From Sanguinoderma infundibulare (lineage: Eukaryota > Basidiomycota > Agaricomycetes > Polyporales > Polyporaceae): a stretch of DNA of 64,000 bases. Positions 1 through 10,336 of this stretch are shown one piece after another. The stretch spans positions 535,932 through 599,931 of the forward strand of contig JAVLRN010000016.1 in the NCBI GenBank assembly GCA_032821775.1, given 5' to 3'. The position numbers were made by a program, and so were the translations under genes. Below the pieces are notes generated by a model. It was given only the letters and a program-made list of their open reading frames with translations, made no database searches and had not been told where the DNA came from. Position 1 is the first letter of the stretch, and the number at the start of each line of letters is the position of its first letter.

Positions 1-3000
1 CTTCGCCCAGACTACACAAGGGTCAGCGAACGTTCGTGAACGTATTATCCGACACAAAACATACCTAGGGTTCCACCTTCTACCTTCTCTCCGGCTTTCA
101 AGACGATCATGCCGGGCTCTGGAGGCTGGAGAGGCTTGGCGCGTGCCGCAGGTACATTTTGGTCATCTTCCGTCGCATTGCCGTCGTCGGACAAGTCCGT
201 CAACTCCGAGTCCACGTCCATAGCGTCCTCTGGGGCGCGGGACGGACCCGCGGCAGAGGACGTCGCCAAGGCCGGGGGAGCGAGCGCGGGGGTGGCAGCC
301 TCCGCCGCAGCCCGTAATCGAGCCTCCTTTTCCAGCCTCTTCTGCCTCGCCTTCTCGCGACGGGTGGCGGGAGTATCGATGACGTCAATCCAGATAATCT
401 TGGGAGGACCAGTGTCCTCTTCCTTCTCTTCCTCTGGCTGTTGTACGGGTTGTGGCTCCTCTGCGGGAGCGGGTTCCCCTTCCAACGGTGCCTCTTGATC
501 TCCGCATTCCTGCGCTACCTCGGATTGGGGTTCGGGTTCGGGCTCAGGCTCAGGTTCAGGCGCGGGCTCAAGTTCGGGTTCCGGCTCCAACTCTGGTTCA
601 GGTTCAGCGGGAGGCGCAGGAGATGTCGGTGCCGGAGACGTGCGTGCTGTATGTGTATGTTCAGGTACAGGGGATGCACGTGGAGGCGCAGGAGATGTAC
701 GAGGCGAATGGGCAGGCGCAGGGGATAAGCGAGACGATACACGAGACGACCCGACAGGTGCAGGAGATGCGCGAGGCGACCTGACAGGTGCAGGGGATAT
801 GCGAAGCAACGGGACAGGCGCCGGAGACATGCGAGGAGTTGTGACAAGCGCCGGAGACATGCGAGGAGATGGAATAGGCACAGGAGATGGGCGATGAGGT
901 GAACGGACAGGAGAAGGAGACACACGAGGGGAAGGAGACGTGTGTGTTGAACGTGCAAGTGTCGTAGGTGCAAGTTTTGGAGAAGTAGCCTCAGGAGCCT
1001 CAGGAGGCGCAAGGTCATCGACGGCAGCGTGCTCTGGGTCACCAACTTCGATATGCTCGGGTTTATCGATCTCCATGTGTTCGCCTTGATCGATCTCGAT
1101 ATGTTCGGGTTCGTCGACGTCAATGCGCTCTTCGTCATCGACTTGAACGTGCTCCGACTCGTCGACCTCCATCCGCTCGGGTTCGTCTGCCTGCGCTTCC
1201 GGTTCTTCGACATACGGCGGCTCAGGTAGAGGAGACGGTGTTCGGTTAACACGTGGTCGTTCTGGCAGTGGAACATGAGGTCGCTCTGGCGGTGGGGACG
1301 GCGTTCGGGTTTCCTCAACATGAGGCGACCCTGGCAGCGGGGATGGCGTCGGGGATTTCACAACATGGGGTGGCTCTGGTAGTGGTGACAACGCAGAGAG
1401 CTTCTCCTTCTCAATGACATGAGGTGGTTTGGGAAGCGGGAGCGGTGACGGAGTAGGCGGTCTGGGAGGCTTCGAAGCATCGATGAATTCGTCCTCCGTC
1501 TCGTCCGGATCCGGTTCTGGCGCAGAACGCTTCCGAGACCTGACTGGGGACTCTTCGCCGACTGGAGACTCTTCGCCGACTGGAGACTCTTCGCGCGTGT
1601 CCGCCGCATCCATGAGGTCCGCAGGCGTCTCGGGAATCTCCTGTGGCACCTCTGGCTGGTCCTTGTGCTCTGCCGCTGCCGTATCCTCCGGAACGCTGTG
1701 AACAGGCGACGCCGGGGCGATAGGCTCTGGCGCATGCTCTGGCTCTGGTTCTTCCACCTGCTCTGACTCCAGTACGGACCCTTCCTCGGGAGTAATGTCG
1801 AGCTCTGGTTCTGGCACCGTTTCGGGTTCAGGCTCATGCTCGACCTCGACCTCGACCTCAGGCACCATTTCGGTCTCATGCTCCACCTCGATCTCGACAT
1901 CAACCTCAGGTGACATTTCGGGCTCGCCCTCGAGCTCAAGTTCTGGTTCTTCAGGAACACGAGGAGACATAGACGCCTCCGCATGTTCCGGAACGCTGGG
2001 CTGTCCCACTGCCAATGGTGGTGGCGGCGGTGGCGGGCTGCTGACAGTGACGACGTCGATTTCGATGTCTTCGTCGATCTCCTCCACAGGCGGACGAGGT
2101 ATTTCAGCGGCGGCATGCTCGAATACATCAACAGGCTCAGGGACGCTGCTGCGTTCGCGCCCTGGTTGGATACGAGGTGTTGTGGGCGGGGAGAGCTGTG
2201 TCGCAGGTTGCTGTGGAGATGACGGGATCGGAGGCGAGGAAGGCGATGGCGAGGAACGTTTGGGTGAAAGTGGTGTTTGGACATGCCGAGGCTCCGGCTC
2301 ATGCTCTGACTCGGGGACGGACGTTGGCTGGGAATAGGAAGTAGGCGCAGGTGGAGGTGGGGAAGGTTCGCGTGGAGGTGGGGATGCGGGAGGTTTAGAA
2401 GTGATGGGCTCAGGAGCTTCAGACGGCAGGACTTCACCCGAGGGAGCCTCCAACGGCTCTACGGGGCCTGTCTCCAAAGGTACAGATGTAGAGGGTTGAT
2501 CGGATTCAGCAGGGATCTCGTCCGCAGGAGGATGAGATGCTAGCCCCTCCGATGAAACGGCGCTGACATCCCGTGGCCGAGACTTTTCGTGACCTATGTA
2601 AACAACCAAATATATCAGAAGACTGGCGGCGGCAAATGCAAACGCAACCTTACTTGTCTTCGCCCTCTTCCTCGGGGGAGGTACAGGTCCGCGCTCGACA
2701 CCAGACCTCCCGCCCCGCTTCTGCTCGGGCGGGAAAATCCAACCTTGCTCGAACATCTTGAACGACTGCCTGCTGTCGACGTCGTTCACGGTGAGCGGGA
2801 TGTCCTGTCCACCAGGCGCCCCCATCGACTTCCGCTGCCTCTTTGGCTTTGGAGGAGGAACACTCGGCCCGGCCTCCGCCGTAACCTGGTCCCCTGCGAC
2901 CGAGCTCCCTTCACCGGTCTCCGACGTCCCGATGGCCTCCGCTTCGAACGCCGCAACAGCTGCGGCCCCAGCGCGAGTCCGCGTCGCACGGAAGCCTGGG

Positions 3001-6000
3001 GATGCGTCAAGAGCGGCATGTCGTTCTTCTCGCTTACGCTTGATGGCAGCACTCCTATCCCTGCCTTTCTTCTCTTTCTCCTTCTCCTTCTCTTTCTCCA
3101 GCTCCATCACTCTCTCCGTCTCCTCCGCTCTCTCCTTCTCTTCCGCTCTCTCCTTCTCCGCTCTCTCCTTCTCCTCCGCTCTCTCCCTCTCCTCCGCTCT
3201 CTCCCTCTCCTCCGCTCTCTCCCTCTCCTTCTCCTTCTGCTGCTCCATCCGCCTCCGTTTCAGTTCCTGTACCACGGGATAGGGAGTGGGCCTCTTGACC
3301 GGTGGCAGCGGGGGCGCAGGCGGCCGAATGAGCGGAAGCTCAAAGTTCAGCAGTGACTCGATCGGCGTGGACGTGAGGGTGAGATTAGTGTCCTGCCGGA
3401 TCGATTCCTCCGATACCAGGAGGTTGAGCAAATCCAACGGCGGCTCGAGGTCCCCAATCAGAGGCAAGGGTGCAGCATCATGCTGCTCGGGCCGACTCTT
3501 AATCTCCTCGACGTTTCCGTCGGCGACGGGCTCAAGTTCGGCGTCAGGTACCACAGCGGCTGGCGCAGGGAGGTGGACGAGCTTGTCAAGCTCCGCGAGC
3601 GGCGCCTGTGCAGCGTTCCGTATCCGGACTGCAGTCTTGTAGTAGGGCGTGCTTGGCTCGTTGTACGTCGTCGCATTGTCCAGCACGAGATTGATGTCGC
3701 GCTACACCAGCGTCAGCATTGTTGTGATGAATACGCGCCTGTGAACCTTGAATTGCTCACCTTGAATTCTGCCAAATCAAGGTACTCGTGTCTGTCCAGC
3801 TTCTGATCTATCATATCCCAGCACATCGGGTGCTTGATCACGTCGTAGTAATCAGGAACCTCCGTCTTGCTCACGGGGGTCTTGAAGTAACCGTTCTGTC
3901 GGTCCAGACTGCAGCCACAACATCAGCCAAAGACCGCTAGACGTCAACGGAGGGCACATAGTGACACATACGCAGTGATCTTCTGGAACGCCAGCCTAAG
4001 CGGGCCCTCGTGCGGGAATAGGAAGTACAAGAGCACGTCCTGAATAGCCTCGGCCTGCGCTTGCTTGACTCGCTCGCGCATGCGGACGGCGTCGGTAATG
4101 GTGCGCATGTTCTCGAGGTCGTCCCTGAGTCCTTTCATGACCTACAACAGCGTTCGTGAGCTAATGCTACCACGAGCGCAGATGACCGAATACTGACGTC
4201 GAGCTTGGCAGCTTTTTCCTGATCGGTCTGCTGCTTGCTGCCCGAAAGCGCAGTCCAAGGCTCCAAATGCAGCCGCTTGAGCAGAGGAGCACCCCGCCTC
4301 GCTTCCCGCTTTAGGCTCCAGTACCGGCAAACCAGATGTACGAACTCCTGCTTGTGCCGCACCTGTATCCTCGAGATGTAGTGCAGAATACGGCTGACGA
4401 TGATCTTGGGCACAAGCGGCGGACCCGGCTTGTACGTCTTGTTATATGCGCGTGCGCTCTTGCTCGATTTCGGGGTTTGGTGGTGGCCGTCAACCTCGTC
4501 CCCGTCATCCGGCTCGGCTTCAAGTGCTGCATCACGGACCTTTTGTTGTTCGGGCTACGATGGTCGGTAGGATAAGCTGCTATCCTCAGAAACGATCGAA
4601 CCCAAAGACGGTAACGCTTACCGGCAGGTGCTTCTCGCAGTAGCAGGCGAGGACCGGTGCTTCTGAGCCCTGGCTGGCCTTCATAGGCATGAGGAACTTC
4701 TCCTTCCGAGCGCACGTAGCGTGGAACGCGGTGAAGCACGACGACTTGGTGCACTGTATGCAGGCACCGTGCTTCTCATCACACACCGAACACCTCTAGA
4801 ACGTCTCAGTATCACCGTTGGAAAATGTAAAAATCAGGTACTAACCAGTTTCCAGCGCTGCTTCGAGATTTTCTCCACTCCAGTGATAGGTTCCATGAAA
4901 ACTTCGTTCGCAACCGCCGTTTCTGGCACCCATATCGCGCAGAGAAGATGGACCCAGTCGCCGGAGACAGTCTGTTTGAACGCGCCGCCTTCCTTGGGAC
5001 AGAGAATGCACGACTAGTACACCAGTGGTGAGCTTGCGTGCTTTATAACACAAAGGGAGTTATCTCGTAACGAGTCACCCCATGGCGCCCTACGGGAATC
5101 AGAATCGGAGACAGACAGCAAAGATTCCTGCCGAATCGTGTGCGGAATGTGAATTGGAATGTGAAAGCATAACCCTTGGAAGCGCATTCTGGCACGAAAC
5201 GGGTGGATCTGCGAAACTATGCGATCTAACATACAGGCTTTGCGATAGTTATGCTGTATTTCTCCATATGGCATTCCGGGAGTCATGATTCTCAACCAGC
5301 ATGACTCCGCCATAGTGAGAGCGAAAAAGGGGACAGCAGGGGGCAAGTCTCAAATGACGAAATCGTGGAGTGTGCGCGAGATTAGAAGGAAGCGACTCAC
5401 GACTGGGTTCTCCGGGGAGACAGTGCATTTCCGACAAAGCCACTGTCCCTCTGGGATGTAAGGAACGCCGTAGCAATCTGAACATATGGGATTACCAACC
5501 CTTGTCAGGGTGTCGGCATAGGAAAGCAACATACCCTGGTGGACTGCGAGGTTGCACCCGTCGCAGAATACGATGGCGTTGGCATTCTCTCCTTCCGAAT
5601 CGTCACATATCGCGCATGTGGAATCCTCGGACGGCAAAGCAATGTCGGACTTCGGAATATTCTTGGTCTACACGTACGGGGTCAGGGTTGGCGGACAGGC
5701 AGTGGCAGGCGGACTCACCAGGTCGAACCATTCCTTCTCTAGCCTATCCATGACGATCTCGAACGTCTCGTACGACACTTTGTCGAGCTGCTGAGCCTTC
5801 CTCTCCGCATTCAGGACGTCGACCCATTCTTGGTCTACCAGAACCGTGAGCGAAATGCGCACGACAGGACTCGGCAGGCGCACCTTGCTCGTCCATATCA
5901 TACTCGACCTGAACCGCCAGGTCGCTCTCGAGTGGCTCTGTGTACGCATCGGCATCTGCTCCCCCCTAAGCGCACTGCTGAACTCACCGATGTAGCGAAT

Positions 6001-6216
6001 GTAGTGCTTCTCCTGTTGGAAAAGGGACGGGCCATTGTCTGCAAAGGCTTGAGCCACAGGCATGACGCCACACGAGACTCGGTAGCACATACACCCATAC
6101 GACCGCGAAACCTGATCGGCGACCCCAGCGGCTTGCTGCGTCCCCTCGTCGGTGATCTTCACGAATGAGACCTTGGGGAGTGGATTTGGCGCGGGCGACG
6201 CCACGCCGCGCGCCAT
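1..6216 (-). CDS. NTO1: BRPF/Nto1-type EPL1-PHD-PHD-bromodomain-PWWP scaffold, 3' end outside window
   Basis: Scaffold and histone reader expected in a NuA3/MOZ-type H3 acetyltransferase complex in the nucleus. Fourteen exons by hand: 6216-6093, 6038-5988, 5937-5884, 5834-5719, 5667-5535, 5477-5401, 5013-4846, 4795-4622, 4554-4198, 4141-3972, 3908-3761, 3701-2654, 2593-65, 11-off the edge. All phases agree, giving about 1,720 visible residues. Domains: EPL1-like segment (about 50-115, HYIRYIEPLESDL...EKEWFDL); PHD1 (133-180, CAIC...[15 protein letters not shown]); zinc knuckle from 187 (CILCP..GGAFKQT); PHD2 (to 299, [14 protein letters not shown]); bromodomain (about 445-555, [11 protein letters not shown], ligand Asn 538 in TTYN). 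Then about 1,160 disordered residues rich in P, E and S, with an RAEERE charged repeat near 3110-3240. The last exon starts VWAK, the usual first residues of a PWWP domain. The 2594-2653 intron is 60 nt and has no in-frame stop, so an unspliced reading falsely shows a membrane segment. Family assignment is firm; the tail is unusually long. Confidence 0.9.
1542..1595 (-). repeat. Three 18-bp tandem repeats in the NTO1 disordered region
   Basis: Three consecutive 18-bp units beginning GACTGG(G/A)GACTCTTCGC encode three copies of the hexapeptide GEESPV in the disordered tail of the scaffold. The units differ by single bases, as expected for recent slippage or expansion. Confidence 0.85.
3110..3240 (-). 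repeat. Repeat encoding an Arg/Glu/Ala charged helix in the NTO1 gene
   Basis: Short direct repeats of CTCTCC/CTCCGCT type on the plus strand read on the minus strand as about ten copies of [13 protein letters not shown]. They would form a highly charged single helix or coiled coil just after the bromodomain. Such purine-rich coding repeats readily change in copy number. Confidence 0.8.
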
Positions 6217-6503
6217 CGTTGGATGGAGACCCTATCAACACACAGAAATCAGATGCAAGGTGTGCCAGCCGCGCCAGAGAGCAGGGACGGGTCGAGATTC
6301 AAGCAGAACGCGCGGGACGGCGAGGAGGAGTTGGCGGTCGGCGAGAAAGGGACTTTGCCGTGGTGCGCGCGGGGCTGCGCCTATGTCGGTCGCGGCAGCG
6401 TGTCCGAGCTCAAGCGCGCAACGCCTCCTCCATCTTGCATATCGACTACAACGACGATTACGACTACGACGATCCCCTCTCTCTCCTTTGATCTGCCTCC
6501 GTT
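6217..6503. promoter_or_regulatory. Shared divergent promoter of NTO1 and ARP2
   Basis: Only 287 bp separate the two start codons, so both promoters lie here. No clear TATA box was seen. A CGAC/TACGAC-rich microsatellite-like stretch at 6444-6473 lies just upstream of the ARP2 ATG, probably in its 5' leader, followed by a CT-rich run. Confidence 0.6.
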
Positions 6504-8179
6504 ATGGACCCCTCAGTGCCTCTGGTTGTTGACAACGGCACCGGTGTGCGTACATATCTAATCGGTCCATGTATGCGCTCGGGTGGTCACTAACCTGTCC
6601 CCACTGCTCCATCCAGTTCGTAAAAGTGGGCTACGCCGGGTCCAACTTCCCAGAACATGGTGTGTACCAGGACCGAGCAGGCCATCGCCCATGCACCCGC
6701 CCCTGACCATTCCATTGGTGCCTGACACGATGATCCTCCTCGTGCAGTATTCCCCTCCATCGTCGGCCGCCCCATCCTGCGAGCCGAGGAGCGCGTTGCG
6801 GGCTCGGCGGTCATCAAGGACGTCATGATCGGCGACGAGGCCGCGGAGAACCGCAACTACCTGCAGGTCACCCAGCCGATGGAGCACGGTATCGTGCGCA
6901 ACTGGGAGGACATGAAGCTCCTCTGGGACTACACGTTTGACGAGAAGCTGAGGGTCGACACCCGCGGGCGCAAGGTTCTGCTGACTGAGCCGCCGATGAA
7001 CCCGAAGGCGAACCGGCAGCGAATGGCGCAGGTCATGTTTGAGGAGTACGGCTTCCAGGGCGTGTATGTGGCCATTCAGGCCGTCCTGACGCTATATGCG
7101 CAAGGTGCGTCTTGTATCTCCGGTCTAATGTTGAGGAAGCCTGCTGGAGGGTCCGAGGTTGCCATCCAATGGTTCAGATACCGAAACCTTGCCACTATCC
7201 CCGAACCAAAGCGCAGAGTTCGCCAGGCACAACCTCATGCCACGATGCTATCTTTACACCCCGGATCCGGTATGCTCACCGTTTGCACGCTAACTAGGTC
7301 TAACAACCGGTGTGGTCGTCGACTCCGGAGATGGCGTCACGCACATCGTACCCGTGTACGACGGCTTCGCGCTCCCTCACTTAACGCGCCGGCTCGACAT
7401 CGCCGGGCGAGACGTGACGCGGTACCTGATCAAGCTCCTCCTCATGCGCGGCTACGCCTTCAATCGAACAGCAGATTTCGAGACCGTCCGGGAGATCAAG
7501 GAGAAGCTCTGCTACGTCAGCTACGACCTCGACCTTGACACCCGGCTGTCGGAAGAGACGACCGTCCTCGTCGAGACCTACACCGTACGTCCCTTCCCCT
7601 CTCGTTAGCTGGTACTATAGCAAAGCTTAACTCTGTGTTTGGGCGGTACGCAGCTCCCGGACGGGCGTGTAATCAAAATCGGCTCTGAGCGGTTCGAAGC
7701 CCCAGAATGCATGTTCCAACCGCACCTCGTCGATGTCGAACAGCCGGGTGTCGCAGAGATGCTCTTCCAGACGATTCAGACCGCAGCCGTCGACGTCCGC
7801 GCCGAGCTCTACAAGCACATCGTCCTATCCGGCGGCTCAAGCATGTACCCCGGGCTGCCGAGCCGGCTCGAGAAGGAGATGAAGCAGCTCTACCTCACGC
7901 GCGTCCTCAATGGGGACCCGTCGCGACTGAACGTGCGTCTCGCTATTCGTCCGTGCAGGTTTTTGGTCTGGTACCGATGTCATTTCTGTTTGTGCGAACG
8001 TACAGAAATTCAAGATCCGAATCGAGGACCCCCCGCGCCGAAAGCACATGGTCTTCTTGGGTGGTGCGGTCCTCGCGGACATCATGAAGCAGCGCGAGGA
8101 GTTCTGGGTCACGCGCGAGGAGTGGTTCGAGCAGGGCGCCCGCGCGTTGGACAAGCTCGCGCGCGGGGAGAACAACTGA
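6504..8179 (+). CDS. ARP2: Actin-related protein 2 of the Arp2/3 complex
   Basis: Subunit of the Arp2/3 complex that nucleates branched actin filaments at endocytic patches in the cytoplasm. Exons: 6504-6545, 6617-6659, 6748-7104, 7298-7584, 7654-7932, 8006-8179. Phases agree and give 393 residues, the usual Arp2 length. Visible motifs: first phosphate loop [14 protein letters not shown] at the N-terminus, second phosphate loop [18 protein letters not shown], adenine-site [19 protein letters not shown] near 300, and the Arp2-typical end [32 protein letters not shown] and IMIGDEA-like text ([15 protein letters not shown]) also favour Arp2 over actin or Arp3. Intron 3 (7105-7297) is 193 bp, longer than the rest (69-88 bp). 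It is divergent from NTO1 and convergent with the carrier downstream. Confidence 0.95.
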
Positions 8180-8835
8180 GCGTAGAGCCGGCATCGAAGC
8201 GGACATGCAGGGCATGTGTCGAAAGGAGGCAAGTTGAGATGGCCGCCCTCGCGACTCGGAGGACGATTTGTTAGTATTGTAATCATGCTGTAACAATGTT
8301 TTGAATGACGGATCTCACATCTCTTTCAACGGTATTCCTTAGCCAACTCTTCAACGCTGGCCACCTTGCGTCCGGTCATGTGTCGACAGCTATCTTCGCT
8401 ACTTACATGGGCAATCTTGTATAGCACGGCTTCCGGCCCGAACTGCTCCCGATCGCGCTGAATCCTGACATCACTTCAAGTTCAAGCTTCGTCTCCATTA
8501 CTTGCTTTAACTGTGCCTTTACGTGTTGTTTGTCTCTGTTTGTACAAGCCGGCGAGGTGTCATTACATACCTGAGCTGCTTCCGTAGCGTAGTCGGTTCA
8601 ATCTCATCCGTTCTCCGTTCTTCGTACGTCTGACTCGATGTTGGATTAACCTATGTAAGAGGGGTGCGTGTAACGTATAGTACAATGGTGATCTAAAGTA
8701 TATGCATGTAAGTGAGCGGTGATGATCCATTATACAGGGGATAAAGCGTAGTCCATAGCATGTGCGGAAGAGCATACAATGGGAGCCATGCAAGTCTAAC
8801 CGGGATGCAATGATGATGACGGTGCGGGCGAGGTG
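8180..8835. other. Convergent intergenic region between ARP2 and the carrier
   Basis: About 650 bp of lower-GC sequence holding the two 3' UTRs. No open frame with family resemblance and no clear RNA gene were seen. Confidence 0.6.
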
Positions 8836-10009
8836 TCATGTCATGCGTAACGCAGCCTCATAGATGAAGAACATAACCGCGGCGTTGGGGATGACACGCA
8901 TGAGGTGTGCGCTGAGGCCGCCGTATAACGACTTGGCGCCCTCCTCGGCGATGACGAGGCGTAATGTTTGCCAGAGGCCGATGTACTTGACCTTCCCGTC
9001 CACGAGTGGTTGTCGTAGTCGTGTTCGCAGAACCTGCCCGGATGTCAGCAAGCCCGGCGGTATTGCAGGAGTGTCTAGAGCAACGGACCTCATGAGGATA
9101 CGTGATCACCGACGCAACGCACTTGGCCGTGCCCGCACTCCCAATCATGGCTACCCACTCTTGCACGCCGCCCTTCCTTTTCGTCGCCCCGGTGAGCTTC
9201 TTCAGCCGCTCATAAAGCACCCACTGAATCGTGGTCTCCGTCACGCCCAGATAGCTCGCGCTCAGGCCCTTGTAGAACCCTCGCACACCCTCCTCCCTCA
9301 GTATCTTCTTAATCATGCTCGCGGACCCGCCAAAGGACGACCGTGCGCCGGCGAACTCGGGCTTGTGCGCATCGAGCTGTAGGCGAGTCTTGACGACCCA
9401 GATCGGGTTCGTCGCCGTGCCAGTCGCGACGCCGGCTATGGCGGCGGCGGCGAGGTGCACCCACGAGTTCTCCTGGCCGTGGTTGAAGTTGTTGGCGATG
9501 ACCTGCTTGCCGTTTCCATAGGTGAAGAAGTTGATCGACCTCGCGGGGACGACGCCGACCAAAGTGGGCCCGAGCCCTTTGAAGAGCGCGCGGGGGGACT
9601 CTTCGCGGTATATGTCCCTGCGAGCGCGGCGTAAGCGTGGCGGACGAATATGGAGTGGAGAGATACGTACCGAATGATGTGCGCCGTCTCCACAAAATGC
9701 CACAGGAGACTCCGGCGGATGGCGACGGTCGCGGCGCCGCTGCCATCTATGCTGATGTGCGTGTGTTTGGCGCGGAAGAGGTCCGACTGCAGTCGCGTCT
9801 TCACGACGTCGAACGGACTCGTCACGATGGCGCCGCACATCCCGCCTAGCCTGTGTGCGCGGGCATACGCGTCAGACACGTTTCTCCAATCGCGTTGGTC
9901 GTGTTACGTAGAACACTCACCCGCCAGCAACGAAATGGTGCCAGGACTTTGCTGGCAGCCAGCTGACTTTTGAAGGCCCTTCTAGTGTCCGCGGGGCCGT
10001 GTCGGCCAT
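8836..10009 (-). CDS. RIM2: Mitochondrial carrier, Rim2/SLC25A33-36 pyrimidine nucleotide type
   Basis: Six-helix mitochondrial inner-membrane carrier, expected to exchange pyrimidine (deoxy)nucleotides for mitochondrial DNA and RNA synthesis. Exons: 10009-9921, 9850-9671, 9617-9089, 9033-8836; phases agree and give 331 residues. Three carrier signatures are visible, one per repeat: SPFDVVKTRLQ after GGMCGAIVT, NPIWVVKTRLQ, and YPHEVLRTRLRQ. The PIW second signature, the YPHEV(L/V)RTRLRQ third signature and the end SAHLMRVIPNAAVMFF fit Rim2 and its animal relatives rather than ADP/ATP or phosphate carriers. The 9034-9088 intron has a weak donor (GTCCGT). The start is the first ATG after a short leader, and MADTAPRTLEG precedes the first helix. 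Substrate is inferred from family only. Confidence 0.85.
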
Positions 10010-10336
10010 TTTCTAGGGAGAGAGAAGGGGGGAAGGGGGAGGCGGAAAGCGAGGAGAGGGAGGTGGACGAAGGCAAGTCGACGGGACGAGCTGCCGCGTC
10101 GCAGAGGGCGGCTATGCTCCTGAATTTTTGATGATGTCAGCATGATAAGATTAGATAGACGTTTCAAATGATCAAGTGCAACATCCCTACTCTGACCCTC
10201 ATCCACGACCATCTCGTGCTCAGGTGCTAGCCTCCTCGTCATTGTACCCTATTTCCTGCTACTTGAAGGCTCCATATAGACTCGTTTTACTTCGCAAGGA
10301 CCTTTTGTCAAACAGGCTGGTGCCAGAAGCATCGAA
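10010..10336. promoter_or_regulatory. Divergent promoter of the carrier and RPC25
   Basis: The 327 bp between the two ATGs contains a purine-rich tract (10012-10075, GGGAGAGAGAAGGGG type). On the carrier strand this is CT-rich, a common transcription-start context in basidiomycetes. No TATA box was identified. Confidence 0.5.

Noticed and set aside
2590..2660. Transmembrane helix in the NTO1 C-terminal region
   Set aside because: The hydrophobic stretch is an intron with GTAAGG donor and TAG acceptor that happens to be open and a multiple of three.
8580..8660. tRNA gene suggested by TAGCGTAGTCGG (A-box-like) and GGTTCAATC
   Set aside because: No matching acceptor stem at the expected distance and no plausible anticodon stem; the boxes are adjacent rather than about 40 bp apart.
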